From Leishmania mexicana MHOM/GT/2001/U1103 (Eukaryota > Euglenozoa > Kinetoplastea > Trypanosomatida > Trypanosomatidae): DNA of 64,000 nt. The number at the start of each line of letters is the position of its first letter. The stretch's first letter is position 1. Shown here in pieces: positions 19,182 through 29,234 of this stretch. The stretch lies in assembly GCF_000234665.1 (NCBI RefSeq), contig NC_018323.1, positions 162,573 to 226,572 of the forward strand. The letters run 5' to 3'. A program made the translations under genes and the position numbers. The notes under the pieces were generated by a model. It did not search any database and was not told the origin of the DNA. It saw only the letters and a list, made by a program, of their open reading frames with translations.

Positions 19182-20505
19182 GCTAGTGGTGGTGGTGGTG
19201 CTGATCGCATCGGAGATGAATATCACGGCTGATCTCCGCATGTTTTTGCATGACTGTTTTGTATTTATTTATTTCCGTCGTATGGTGAGAAGATGGTGCT
19301 GGGCATGCAGAGAGTATGTAGCTTGCGCAGGCGCATGCGTGCTCGCTGGTGTGCACGTGCGATCCTCGACGGTGAGTGACTGACCCCAACAGCAGCGGCG
19401 AATCGGCATGGCAGGAGGCACCAGCGTATTCAAGGCGTGAAACAAACAAAGCGAGGTGGGTGCGTATCGTACCACTTTTCTATGGTGTGGACGTCATCCT
19501 TCATTGATGGTGGAAAGTGTCGGCCGTCACCGGTGCTGCTGCCGTTCTGCGAAAACGACGGTGAGGCTCCAACATGCTGTGCGAGAAAGGGCACCAATGC
19601 GCACATCCAGCCAACACGTGCGGCGGGTATACAGGATCTACTTCTCTCCCCCCTCCTTTCCTCTTATCTGTTCATCATCATTGCCACCACTACCACAACC
19701 ACACTGGCGCTGACACCCGCGCGCACCACCGCCATTCTGCACCGTCCCCCCTCCCCCCTCGCCGTCGCCCTTCACCGTAATGGCAGTAAAAAAAACAGCA
19801 GCCACGTGCCGAGCTCTCCTTTTCTCTTCTTCCACCTACCTACCCACCCTCATCCCCGCCCCCCTCCCTGTTTTCTCTAAGGAGACCATTTTGTATTGCC
19901 TCGTGTTGAAGCGTCGTGCACAGCTTGCTTGCTTGCTCGGCCCCGCACGTGGTCTGTGACCCACCCCCCTTCTCCTCCTCTTCTTGCCAGCAACTGTAAA
20001 ACCTGCGCCACACCCACCCACCCCTTCCTCCTTTGCTTTCTTTTTTTTGGGGGTCAGTCACCCCCCTTCCTCCCTCAGCACGTCGTCATCCATTCGCCGA
20101 ACCGTTTTTCCCCTGTCTTTGTTGGCTCACGTTTCCATTGCAATTCGTGTGTGAGACCTCTCGAGCACGCGCATAGACGAGCCCTCGCACGTTGCGATAC
20201 ACGGGAATACAGACACGCACTATTGGCCCAATTCTTCTTCGGTTTTCGTTTTTTTCTCTCGACGTGTGTATTCCTTGAGGTGGACGCGGTGTCTCTGTGC
20301 CCCTCATTACCCGTCTTACTTCCCCCCTTCGACCCCCCGGATTCTTTGGTTGCCCCCCCCTCACACACACACACACACTGCGTAAGCGAGTGTGGGTGGC
20401 CGCGTCTTGTGGGTACTGCTAAGGTTCAACACAAGGCCGCGTTGCCGTAGCACGTCCCCGTGTCCCTCTCTCCCTTTTCTGTGCATACGTATACCCTGTG
20501 CCACA
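19182..20505 (+). other. Intergenic: 3' UTR and DUF6787-like gene 1 flank
   Basis: No gene. The stretch starts with a GGT repeat (19185-19200) and has a (CA)n run at about 20361-20379 after a C7 run, with several pyrimidine tracts. Confidence 0.65.
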
Positions 20506-21276
20506 ATGCTGCGTTTTTGCTCTCTCGCACACGCCGGCGGCACTACCGCGACGTCCACCACGGCAGTGGCCGCCATTGCTGCGCTGCAGCTCCAACCGCG
20601 TCGCGCCTTCGCTACTGGCGCACGCTCGACGGTGCGCGAGCGGCGGTACTACACGCAGCCGCTACGCACCCCCCGATACGGAACCAGTACCATTGTGGGC
20701 CGTCAAAAGAGCGATGCCGACGCTGCTGCAACGCGGCCTAGAGAGGCCTCGTCACCCATGGCGGAGGAGATCGTCACGGGTCTCCACCGCAGGCGTGGCG
20801 TGGTGCACCCCAATAGCACGACGCGCGGCCGAACCGCGCATCGGTCGCTCAAGGTGCAACTCATCGACTTCATCACTTCCCGCTGCCGACCCGTTCGTTA
20901 CAACGATGCTGGCGTGCCCGTGGAGGGGTCGTTGCTGCTGCTGCCATGGCGGGAGCAGCTGCGGTTGTGCATTGCCATCCTCGCAGCGTTCTACATAACC
21001 AAGGCCTTCTTCGACGTGGTGCGCTTCGAACTGCTTTACTACGGTGTGTGGAAGGTGGGCTACCGCAACGATGGCTCCTTGATGAAGCGGCTACTCTACT
21101 ACGGATCGACGGCGATGCTCGCGGCTGGGCTGTTCTTCAGCTTCAATATGAACTTCTTTTTCTCTGCGTGGGTGGTTGGCCGCCGTGAAATCGCTCTGCA
21201 TGCGCTGTGCAATGTTTTCGCCTACGTGATGCCACGCCGTGTGCTGCAGCTGCTGGTGCGCCGGACGGTGTGCTGA
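20506..21276 (+). CDS. Two-span membrane protein, DUF6787-like, probably mitochondrial (copy 1)
   Basis: The 256-residue protein starts with an Arg/Ala/Ser-rich, acid-poor segment (MLRFCSLAHAGG..., RRAFATGARSTVRERR) typical of a mitochondrial presequence. A membrane module follows: GSLLLLPWREQLRLC before a first span (about 150-172), a polar loop with WKVGYRNDGSLMKR, a second span (about 195-222) ending AWVVGRR. Order and motifs match the protein at 25627-26271 (GSL-x-LP-xx-EQL-xx-C, then W-K-x-G, then G-R-R), so the two are divergent paralogues separated only by 4.3 kb of flank and a SIDER copy. The module also resembles a small bacterial membrane family I recall as DUF6787 (Bacteroidota). 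No catalytic motif is visible. Function is unknown. Confidence 0.65.
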   Translation: MLRFCSLAHAGGTTATSTTAVAAIAALQLQPRRAFATGARSTVRERRYYTQPLRTPRYGTSTIVGRQKSDADAAATRPREASSPMAEEIVTGLHRRRGVVHPNSTTRGRTAHRSLKVQLIDFITSRCRPVRYNDAGVPVEGSLLLLPWREQLRLCIAILAAFYITKAFFDVVRFELLYYGVWKVGYRNDGSLMKRLLYYGSTAMLAAGLFFSFNMNFFFSAWVVGRREIALHALCNVFAYVMPRRVLQLLVRRTVC

Positions 21277-22719
21277 GGGTGTAGCCGCGGAAGGACCGAG
21301 TCAGCCCCACCCCTCTCGTGCCCTACCAACGCACACGCCATCGCCCATGGTGGAGAGGCGGAAGTCGCCTTTGCCGTGGCTCGTATGGGCGAGTATGATG
21401 AGGCGAAGGGAAAGCATGCGCAGATACACAGAGATCGAGCCGAGCACACGCGCTCGGCTCCTGCGGCCCCTTCCCTTCCCTTCCCTCCCCTCCCTCCCGC
21501 CTCGGCGTCACAAAAAAAAACAGAGGGACTTGCGAACGCGCACTGCCCCTTTTTTCTTTGATATTTGGCGTCCCTGCCAACACTACCCACCCCTCCCACA
21601 TACACATGATGCATCTGTGCGCACCATCATGCTCGACAGCAGTGGGGTGGCACGGCTCCTCCCCTTGTGCTGCCACCCAAGATCAACGAAAAGAAAAAAA
21701 TACCCCCCCAACTCGCCTTCGTCAGTGAGGAGACGCGCCAGCGGGGGATGGCGAGCGGCGTTACTGCCGTCCTTCTTTTTCTTTGCCTCGCACGTTGTGC
21801 CTGTAGTTTTCTGAGGAAGAACAAAAGCCCGACCAGAGGGAAGTCCAAGAGCCAACACTGCTTGCCCTCCCCCTCTCTCTCTCGCTCCCTGTGTGGTCTC
21901 TCGGCTACTTACGCATGAGAATGTAAGAAAAAAAAGCGGAAGGCGAGTGGAAGAGAGGGACACGCGGCTGTCACCTCGCATGCTGAGTTCTCCTGTTTTT
22001 CCGCACCTTTCCCCTGCATCCACCTCCCCCCTCCCCCCCAACACACACACACAAACACAAACACCGCCGTTGTCGTCAGTTTTTTCCTTTGGGTCTCTTA
22101 CTATTATTTCCACTGTCGCATTCCGCGTAGAGCGTGTGTGTGTGTGCTGCTCGATTGTGCGGCTCTCTATTTTCTTTTGGTTCTTTTTTTCCAGGTTCCA
22201 TCCTCTGTCCCCGCCCACCCCCTCCCCTCCTCTTCCCATCTCTTCGGTAGTCATCTTCGTGTAAACTGAACGACGCAGACGCACGCGCACGCACACAGGC
22301 TCATGTGCTGAACGGTTCACCTGCCCCCTCCCCCTTCCTCTATCCCCCTCCTCTTTTTTTTTAAACGGTGAACTCTTCTCATCACATCTTTACATCTTCT
22401 CTGCGTTGGGTTTTTCTCCCTCCTTTGCCTTTGTGCCGAGCGGGTCTTGCTCGGACGTTGTCGCCGTGCTGCTGCGCTCCCCCTCCCTCCCTCCCTCACC
22501 GCGTGTTCTTCGTCGTGCGACATACCGCCATTCGCGCACCGCACGGCATCGCATGCTGCAAACGAACACGAGCAGTAGATTGATTGCAGGTGTGCTGCCG
22601 CGGTCTTGTTGCACGATGGCTGTCGGACTCCTCGCTCACCTCCCTCCTTGCGAGGTGGGCTTCGCAGATCCTTCTGCTTCTCACTCCTTACGAAACGCGC
22701 TCACTGTCTTTCTTTCCTG

Positions 22720-23206
22720 GATGACGGGGGAGGGGACACCTCAGCCTGGTATCAGGGCCTACCACGTACTGTTCCGGCGAACCGAGAAGCCCCCCTCCAC
22801 CTCCCCCCTTATCCCTGCCAGCGCGGAGCCACATGTAGCGGTGGCAGGACCAAGTACCGAGGCCTTCGTGGATTCGGTGCGGTGCGTCGGGGCGGTCAGC
22901 GACTGTGCCCGCGCCTGTGCCATGGGCATATGCTGGTCAGCGTGTGAAGGTGGCTCGGACGTATCGCATCCGCGGCCCCGACTGGGTAGTTGTGGGGAGC
23001 CTGCGCCGCCCGGAGGGATGCACGAGGTGGTGACCCGCCTAATGGGGGGTGACTGTGTGGCGGCCTGCGGAGCCGGTGGGGTGTGGGTGGAGGCAGTGGC
23101 CGTGCTGAGATGACCGAGTCGGTGCATTGCCGTGACGCGTGTTTCTACGACTGCTTTTCACCACGCGGAACGGGGGCCTGTGGCAGTCCAGGATGTAGTG
23201 GGGGGA
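22720..23206 (+). mobile_element. SIDER-like retroposon, copy A
   Basis: A 487-bp segment matches 47625-48111 with no indel and about five mismatches, and its first 370 bases match 44116-44489 and 59841-60214. It lies in sense orientation in the 3' flank of the membrane-protein gene at 20506. Size, position in a 3' UTR and copy number fit the SIDER2 class of extinct retroposons known from Leishmania, which have been linked to mRNA instability. Family assignment is from general knowledge, not from a consensus alignment. Confidence 0.7.
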
Positions 23207-25439
23207 GGGAGGTGCCAAATTGAAGTGACGTGGTGTTGTAGAACAGAGAATGGACCCATGCGAGACAGAAAATATCCGCGGCCGTTCACGTCTTTCCTTA
23301 TACGTCCTTCAACGCCTCTTCCCCCCCCCCTGCGGCGCCCCGCCTCCACCCGTCCTTCTTGTTTCTTTTTTTTTGAGCTCCGTTTCTTTCCTCCCTGCGC
23401 CTGTGTGACGATTTGGGGCGTCTGCTCTCGACACATGTAGGCTGAGGTCCACGTGAGTGTATTTGTATGTGTGTGTGTGTGTGTGTGCATGTGGCGGTTT
23501 TCTGCCGACTCGATGCTGCCTGTGACGCTCTCCCTCTCTGCCTTTTCCTTTCTTTGTGCTTTGCTTGTCTCTTACTCCTTTCTCATGTTGTTGTGTTGTT
23601 GCGTGCCCCCTCCCCCCTCTCCCCGCGCTTTACGCTCAATTCGAAGGCCCGCGAGTACTTCACGAAACGAAAACTCAGCAGCCACGATCACAGCGATGAA
23701 CGCACAAGAATGAGGTGCGCACAAATTCCCCCGAACCGCAGGGGAAGAGAGGCCAGGAAGGACGTGCACGAACGGTCTTGAGGCGAACGGAAAGACGAGG
23801 TAAGACAGCGCACTTCGCCCGTTACCCAGAAAGAGGCAAGAGGCATACGCATTGCAACCATTTCCTTACCCACGACACAACACTGAAAAAAAAATCAAAG
23901 GACACACACACACAAAAGACTTGATCGTTGCGTCACGGGTGGTACGATGTAGACTGTCTTGGAGTCCACACCATCGTGTTTCGGGTTTTTTTACTATTGT
24001 TGTTGTCGATGTTGACTATGCCCTCCCTCTCCCCCGCTTCCTCCTCAGCAGGTGTTGTACAGCCGACTCGATCTTTCCTCAGTCCCCTCTTGCCCCCCCC
24101 TCCTCCTCCTCTTCCACTTTCATCATTTCTTCTTCTACCACCGCCCCTCTCTCCCTCCCTCACCTTATCATCGGGCACTGAGTGTCTCTCTCGCGTTCTC
24201 TGTGCTCTCGCTGTTGTTGTTCGGAGTCGCTTGCTGGACTTCGTGTACGGTGTTCCCATGTCCGCACCTCCCCCGCCCCGCCTTGACCCTACAGACCTTC
24301 CCTGTCTTTTCCATGCTGTCGCTGTGGGTCTGGCGTGTGTGTCTCCCTCCCCTCCCCCTGTGAGTGAGTGGTGGCTTCATTACTATTATTATTGGCATGT
24401 GTGGCTGTGGCGTGTCCCCTCTCTTCAGGCCCATTCCTAACCGTTCTTTTTGTTTTTCTTCGTTGCTCCAGGCTCTCTCTTTTCGAGTTTTGGGAGGGCG
24501 TGTGCATGCATGCATGTGTGTGTCTCCCTCTTTTGGTGCTGTGTCTGCTACCGCTACGTCGCTTCTCCTGTGTATGCCCTCGTCTTTCTTTCTTTTTTTT
24601 TCGTTGTGTTCGCCATGAAGGCCGAGATGCCGGCGCCGCCATCTCGCACTCCCTCACGTGTTTTTTTTCCGAGGTTGCGTTTTGTTCCACTGTCTTTCCC
24701 TCTGTCGTTGCGCCCCCCCCCCTCCCCCCTCTCTCCTTCTCCTTGTGTGTGGTGACACTCGTGGACGGGGTGGGGTGGGCGGGCTCACTCCCCATCTCTC
24801 GTAAGCATCCGTGTTGTGGTTGGATGCGTTGGCCCTTTCCCTTTTCTTCTTTGTTATGCTTACAGATCAAACCTCTCGTGCGTAACCGTTGTACAAGAAC
24901 GTCAGTCCCTCGAGTCCCTGTTCGTCTTTCCATCCGTCTTGCGGAATTCTGGTCTTCCACCGAGTCTCTCCTCCGTCTCCATCACGGCAGAGGATCACGT
25001 CAACGTCTGTTTGTTGGCCTGGGCGCATGCGTGTGTGTGTGTGTGTGCGGCTCTGAGTGGATGTGTTGCCACGATGTCGCGTAATAAAAGAAAACATCAG
25101 GAAAAAGAAAAGGACAAGAACGGAAGCCTGACGGAGCCATCTTGGGCACACTTCCTCAGCACACCCTTGCACGCACACGCACGCACAAACCTTTTCAGTG
25201 GCCCGATCCTTGGCGCTAGCAGGGCACCAGAAAGCCAACAGCCGACGACGTGTGCGATACCCCCCCCCCGGCATCAATTTCCCGATATGTGTCCATAAAT
25301 CGCTTGAGTGTAGAAAGAAAAGAACGGACAAAAGAAAAACGAAAACGCCCGCCCCCCAGCCGCGGACACCGTCTCCCATTCCTCTGCCATGAAAGTGCAC
25401 CACGTGCATGAACGCGCCGTACGCGTCTTTCGCACGACG

Positions 25440-25595
25440 CACCTCCTCTTGTCTCTCTCTCGCTCTGCTCGCACCCTTCACGTCTCTGTCCTCGGATGGT
25501 CTCGATGGACACACCAACGCCTCCCGTGTACGCACATGTGTCCGTCTTTCTTCATGCGATCGCCTCCGCACTTGCGCACGTGTTATACGCGCAAG
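25440..25595 (+). promoter_or_regulatory. Predicted spliced-leader acceptor for DUF6787-like copy 2
   Basis: A C/T-rich tract (about 25443-25500) is followed by few AGs; AG at 25594-25595 leaves a 31-nt leader before the ATG at 25627. An in-frame ATG at 25408 would lie upstream of this site and so be excluded from the mRNA. Confidence 0.4.
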
Positions 25596-25626
25596 CGAAA
25601 GATTTCTCGCACACCTACAGTTCCAT

Positions 25627-26271
25627 ATGCTCGCTCGCCTCAACCTGAACCGCATCATAACGCCTTCAGCGAGTGCCTCGCTCTGCAGGGCACGATCATC
25701 GCTGACGGGGTCTGCGTATCAGCCGCTGCGCGCAGCGCAGCGGCGATGCGCCACCAAGACCGAGGCCAAGGCATCGACCAAGGCAGAGCAGCAGGCGACC
25801 TCTGCCTCCGGTGGAGCTGCCGAAGCGAAGGCCACGTCTCAGCATCCGATCTCACACGGCCCGCAGCGCAAGGACTGGCGCACGCACAAGGAGATCGTCT
25901 ACGTCAAGGGTGTTCCAGCCAAGGGGAGCCTCTTCAAGCTGCCACTGGCGGAACAGCTCATCATTTGCCTTGTCTTTTCCATTGCTGGGTCAGCTGCGGT
26001 GTACCTCGTGCGGCCGCAGATACGGTACCTCTGCCATCATGGCTTTCTAGGCCTCACCGACGAGGCGGGGTGGAAGAACGGGCCGTGGCTGTACCGCCTC
26101 ATGTACTGCCTCATCATGTTCCCCAGCTACTCCCTCATTCTCTTCGTTGTCGGTGGGGTGTTCGGGCGTCGCATCTGGTTCTCTTTTATGATTCACAAGA
26201 TGTGGTCCCGCTTCCTCACACGCAACGCGTCGCGGCGGCTGGAGCACTTGCTGGATCTGCAGCACTATTGA
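25627..26271 (+). CDS. Two-span membrane protein, DUF6787-like, probably mitochondrial (copy 2)
   Basis: The 214-residue protein begins MLARLNLNRIITPSAS and runs through Arg/Ser/Ala-rich, acid-poor sequence to about residue 45, a likely mitochondrial presequence. The membrane module has KGSLFKLPLAEQLIIC leading into span 1 (about 108-127), then a loop ending WKNGPWLYRLMYC, span 2 (about 158-180) with IMFPSYSLILFVVG, and VFGRRIWFSFMIHKMWSRF. These match the bacterial DUF6787 pattern as I recall it (ITGSxxVYxxKP; IFPxYxxLLxxxGxxFGxxxFFxxFExKM) better than copy 1 does. It is a divergent paralogue of 20506-21276. The start at 25627 is preferred because the presequence begins there and the predicted acceptor lies after the upstream in-frame ATG. 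The function is unknown. Confidence 0.68.
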   Translation: MLARLNLNRIITPSASASLCRARSSLTGSAYQPLRAAQRRCATKTEAKASTKAEQQATSASGGAAEAKATSQHPISHGPQRKDWRTHKEIVYVKGVPAKGSLFKLPLAEQLIICLVFSIAGSAAVYLVRPQIRYLCHHGFLGLTDEAGWKNGPWLYRLMYCLIMFPSYSLILFVVGGVFGRRIWFSFMIHKMWSRFLTRNASRRLEHLLDLQHY

Positions 26272-27447
26272 AAGGGGGAGACGGCGGCGGCGTGAATGAC
26301 CCCGCGCCTGCAGCGCGGCTGAGGGTCACTTAGCATGCAGAGATGGAGAGAAGGAAGCGCGGGTCGATGCCAGGCGGCACAGCCTTCCTCTTCGTTTTGT
26401 CGAGTAGTGCGTGTGTGTGTGTATCGCTGTTACCCACCCACTCACGCTTTGTTCTCCCGCCCTTTTTTGTTTGTCCCTGGCGGTTGCCCTCTCGCCTGTG
26501 GGCGGCGGGGTTCTGGATGGATGATGCGATGGCGGTCGTTGGACACGGATCAACATGTTTGTGTGTGTGTGTGTCTGTGTATAAGAGCTTCTATGAAGTT
26601 GGCGGGAAGAAGAAGGACGCTGCGAAGAGGAGACTGTGGCGTTCGCTGAATGCATCCGGCGATGTCTCCGGGCGACGGGCTCGCTGAGCCAGAAAGGGTG
26701 GCGGGGGCGGGGGAATGTAATGGACGAGGCTGCTGAGTCGAGAAGGAGCTCGTGTGTCTGGGAAGGTGCGTGAACAGCGGGTCCCGTCACCGATTGACCG
26801 GTCCTCTGGGCTGAATGAGAGGGCAGATGGACAAGTGCGGTTCTACTCCCCACCCCCACCCTCCCGCACTTTGAACCGTGGCCGTTGTGTCTCCTGCCGA
26901 GCCAGCAGGCATAAAGGCATCAGCCACGCATGTCGCTTGCCCTTCCACTTCGTGCGGTTTGCTTTCTATCCGTCCCTTCTCTCTCACGCATGCTCGTCCT
27001 CATGCCCGAACATTTTTTTTTCGGTTGCGCATGTACTGCAGCACCCCACACCTTCAGCTAGTGCTGGCCTACCCTGCCTGCATCCTCCTCCCTCCTCTTC
27101 ACCACCCTATCAACCACCTCTTGCATCTCCATCTCTTTCCTCAGTAGTGGATCGCTCTGTGCCTGGGTGTGCACTCACCGCTTGACAACAGCCCACCACA
27201 ACCTCTGAGAAGGAACTGCGCGGCTGTGTGTGTGTGTGTGTGTGCCGTCCACTGAATATCGTTGTGCTCACGCAGGTGCACACACGAACACGTGTCGTTG
27301 CTTCTGCGTCACCTCTCTGTGCACAGACAGAGATACGAGTCGGCTCTGCTTGAGTGGGACGCACTCACATACAGATACTTGCTCTCCCTCTGCCTCTGCC
27401 GCTGCCGCCTCCCTCCCCCGCCCCCCGTTTCGATTTAGCCCAAGGAC
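26272..27447 (+). other. Intergenic: copy 2 3' UTR and coiled-coil gene flank
   Basis: No gene. (TG)n runs at about 26408-26422, 26558-26578 and 27223-27243; pyrimidine tracts before 27438. Confidence 0.65.
27377..27438 (+). promoter_or_regulatory. Predicted spliced-leader acceptor for coiled-coil gene
   Basis: A C/T-rich tract (27381-27430) leads to ATTTAG with AG at 27437-27438, leaving a 9-nt leader before the ATG at 27448. Confidence 0.55.
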
Positions 27448-28347
27448 ATGGAGGACACGGTCAACGTCTTTGGTCGCGGCACACCCGCCGGCGAGGCAAT
27501 TTACCGCTGCTACGTTGCCCCTTCCAAACCCAGCACGCTTGACCCTCAGCTCGCAGCCCTGCTGTCGCGTCGACGCCAAGAGCGGGAGGCCGCCGAGGCC
27601 GCGCGGGCGCACCCGAAGCCCATTCCAAAGTCGAAGGCACCGGTACACCGACCCCACGTTGGTTTGGGAAAGCGGCCAACCGAAGAGGAGTACGCGCGCT
27701 GGCGGTTGCAGCATATCCCGCACCGTCGCACCAAGGCCGCTATAGAGGCAGAGGAGGAGGCGCGCAGGTGGGTGCCGCAGCCCGTCAGCGACCGCTTCGC
27801 CCGCCCGGCTATCACGGAGGCCGAGAAGGATCGGCTGGCGGATGTCATGGCCTACGGCGCTGAACTGCCCAAGCCAAAGGAGCTCACCGGGGCGCAGCGA
27901 GCCCGCCTTCACCGTCTCGAGCCGCGCGTGGAGCTGGAAGATCGGTTCGCGAAGCTACGTCAGACTGCGCAGGAGGTGCAGAGCGAGCTGGCGCAGCTCC
28001 GACAGAGTGCCCCCGGCGTTAGTGCCTCGTTACCCTCCGGCGGCCGTGTGGTTGAAAGTGTGTCGGACCCCCAAACGCGACTCTCACAGCGCCGTTCGTG
28101 CGGAGGTGGCAGCGACTCCACCACCGCCTCCCCGTTTCAGCTGGTGTCAGCCGCTTCGCCTGGTGCAGCCGCCGCTCGGGATGTGCTTAGCATCGGTGGC
28201 ACTCGTGTCGGCCGTCAGGATGACAAGAAGATGAGCAAGGTCGAACGATGCCGACAGGAGCGGGAGCTGCAGAGCCACCTGGGTACGGTGATTGCCGAGA
28301 TGGAGGCAGTAGACCGGGAGCTGAGCCGACTCCCCATTTCTTCGTAG
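27448..28347 (+). CDS. Coiled-coil protein, possibly enkurin-like
   Basis: The 299-residue basic protein has a short N-terminal block ([20 protein letters not shown]), then Arg/Glu-rich helices ([17 protein letters not shown]) and a central block with [17 protein letters not shown] and [15 protein letters not shown] coiled coil follows (near 155-190). A Ser/Gly-rich linker (about 195-255) leads to a final helix, [20 protein letters not shown], ending before residue 299. Alternating basic and acidic helices and the terminal helix loosely recall enkurin-domain proteins of cilia (PxxxRRKxxxxxEEE, then a terminal EL-x-LE-DI helix), but the canonical YGxVP-x-Y motif is not clear. I therefore leave the function open. 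A cytoskeletal or flagellar role is plausible. Confidence 0.6.
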   Translation: MEDTVNVFGRGTPAGEAIYRCYVAPSKPSTLDPQLAALLSRRRQEREAAEAARAHPKPIPKSKAPVHRPHVGLGKRPTEEEYARWRLQHIPHRRTKAAIEAEEEARRWVPQPVSDRFARPAITEAEKDRLADVMAYGAELPKPKELTGAQRARLHRLEPRVELEDRFAKLRQTAQEVQSELAQLRQSAPGVSASLPSGGRVVESVSDPQTRLSQRRSCGGGSDSTTASPFQLVSAASPGAAAARDVLSIGGTRVGRQDDKKMSKVERCRQERELQSHLGTVIAEMEAVDRELSRLPISS

Positions 28348-29234
28348 AGATATCGGTACGGGCTCAGCTTTTTCTGCTAGGGCCTGTGGCGTTCTGTGTT
28401 GTTGCGCTTTCTCTGGATGTACAGCTCACCTGCCCTCCCCTCTCCCCTCTGGTGAGCGGAGCGCCAAGCACAGGCACGCACGCACACACACACGCAGCGC
28501 TTCCCGCCGCCACAGAGGGGATCGCCTGCCTGTGTGTGTGTGTGCGTGCGTGCCTCTGTGCTCACTGCGCTGTGTGTATTCTCCAAATCCCAAAATTGAC
28601 TAGTGAAGGAGGGAAGACGACATCATCGCCTTTCGAGGGGCTTCATCTGTGCCCAGTCGCACCTACGAGCGATGATGTGGGACTCCGTCGTGTTCGAGCT
28701 CGTCTACTCGAAGATGACGGCGCTGCCACTCGTGCCCGCGGCGCGGAAATCATGTGTGTCGTGGCACTGCCCAACCCTCCTTCCCAACGTACACGTACGT
28801 ACAGAGGGCGACGCGCATGCACTACAGCGTAGCGTCGGGTGCTTGATCCATTCCTTCTGCTCCCTTAGGCGCTTTTTCTTCTCTTGGTTTTGTGGCGACT
28901 CGCTTGCACGCATGACGCACACACATCCATGCATGTATACAAACACCTGTGCTGTTCTATTTCCCTCGGTCCTCATCGCTGGCGACTGCTTTCTTTCTCT
29001 CTCTTGCTGACCAACGTCACGGGTATCAGTGTGCATGGACAAAGGGTAGCTCCCCCCCTCCACACACGCGCGCGCAGGTAGCGAGACGCGCCGGACTGTG
29101 CGTCTTTGCATACTTTTCACCTTTCCTTCCCTAGAGTAGACGAGGTGCTTCATTGTGCCCTTCTGATCTCGCGCCCATATATATATATATTTTTTTTTTC
29201 ACCGTTTGTGGCGCTGCTCTTCACCGTGCCCTCT
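28348..29234 (+). other. Intergenic: 3' UTR and flank of SLX4-like gene
   Basis: No gene. (CA)n near 28486-28496 and (TG)n near 28533-28545; (TA)n at about 29177-29190 joined to T9 lies in the predicted leader of the next gene. Confidence 0.65.
29105..29134 (+). promoter_or_regulatory. Predicted spliced-leader acceptor for SLX4-like gene
   Basis: A pyrimidine tract ends in CCTTCCCTAG with AG at 29133-29134. No ATG lies between it and 29235. No AG follows the later T9 run before the ATG, so this upstream site is the best choice. Confidence 0.5.

Larger units (their letters stand above)
21277..25626 (+). other. Long intergenic region with SIDER-like copy A
   Basis: This 4.35-kb stretch holds SIDER-like copy A (22720-23206). 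The rest is pyrimidine-rich flank with a (TG)n run near 23468-23486, GCATGCATG near 24505, and T/C runs. Long open frames on both strands here are low-complexity and lack any family-like motif. I see no gene, but a short ORF or ncRNA cannot be excluded. Confidence 0.6.

Noticed and set aside
22406..23113. 235-residue + frame across SIDER-like copy A
   Set aside because: The C-terminal part is the retroposon, and the same partial frame appears in the other copies; the N-terminal part is pyrimidine-tract translation.
24368..25084. 238-residue + frame in the long gap
   Set aside because: Phe/Leu/Ser/Cys-rich translation of T/C tracts and TG repeats; no motif or codon bias like the real genes.
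27448..28347. Firm naming as enkurin
   Set aside because: Charged helices are similar in style, but the YGxVPxY-type motif and IQ region are not clear.
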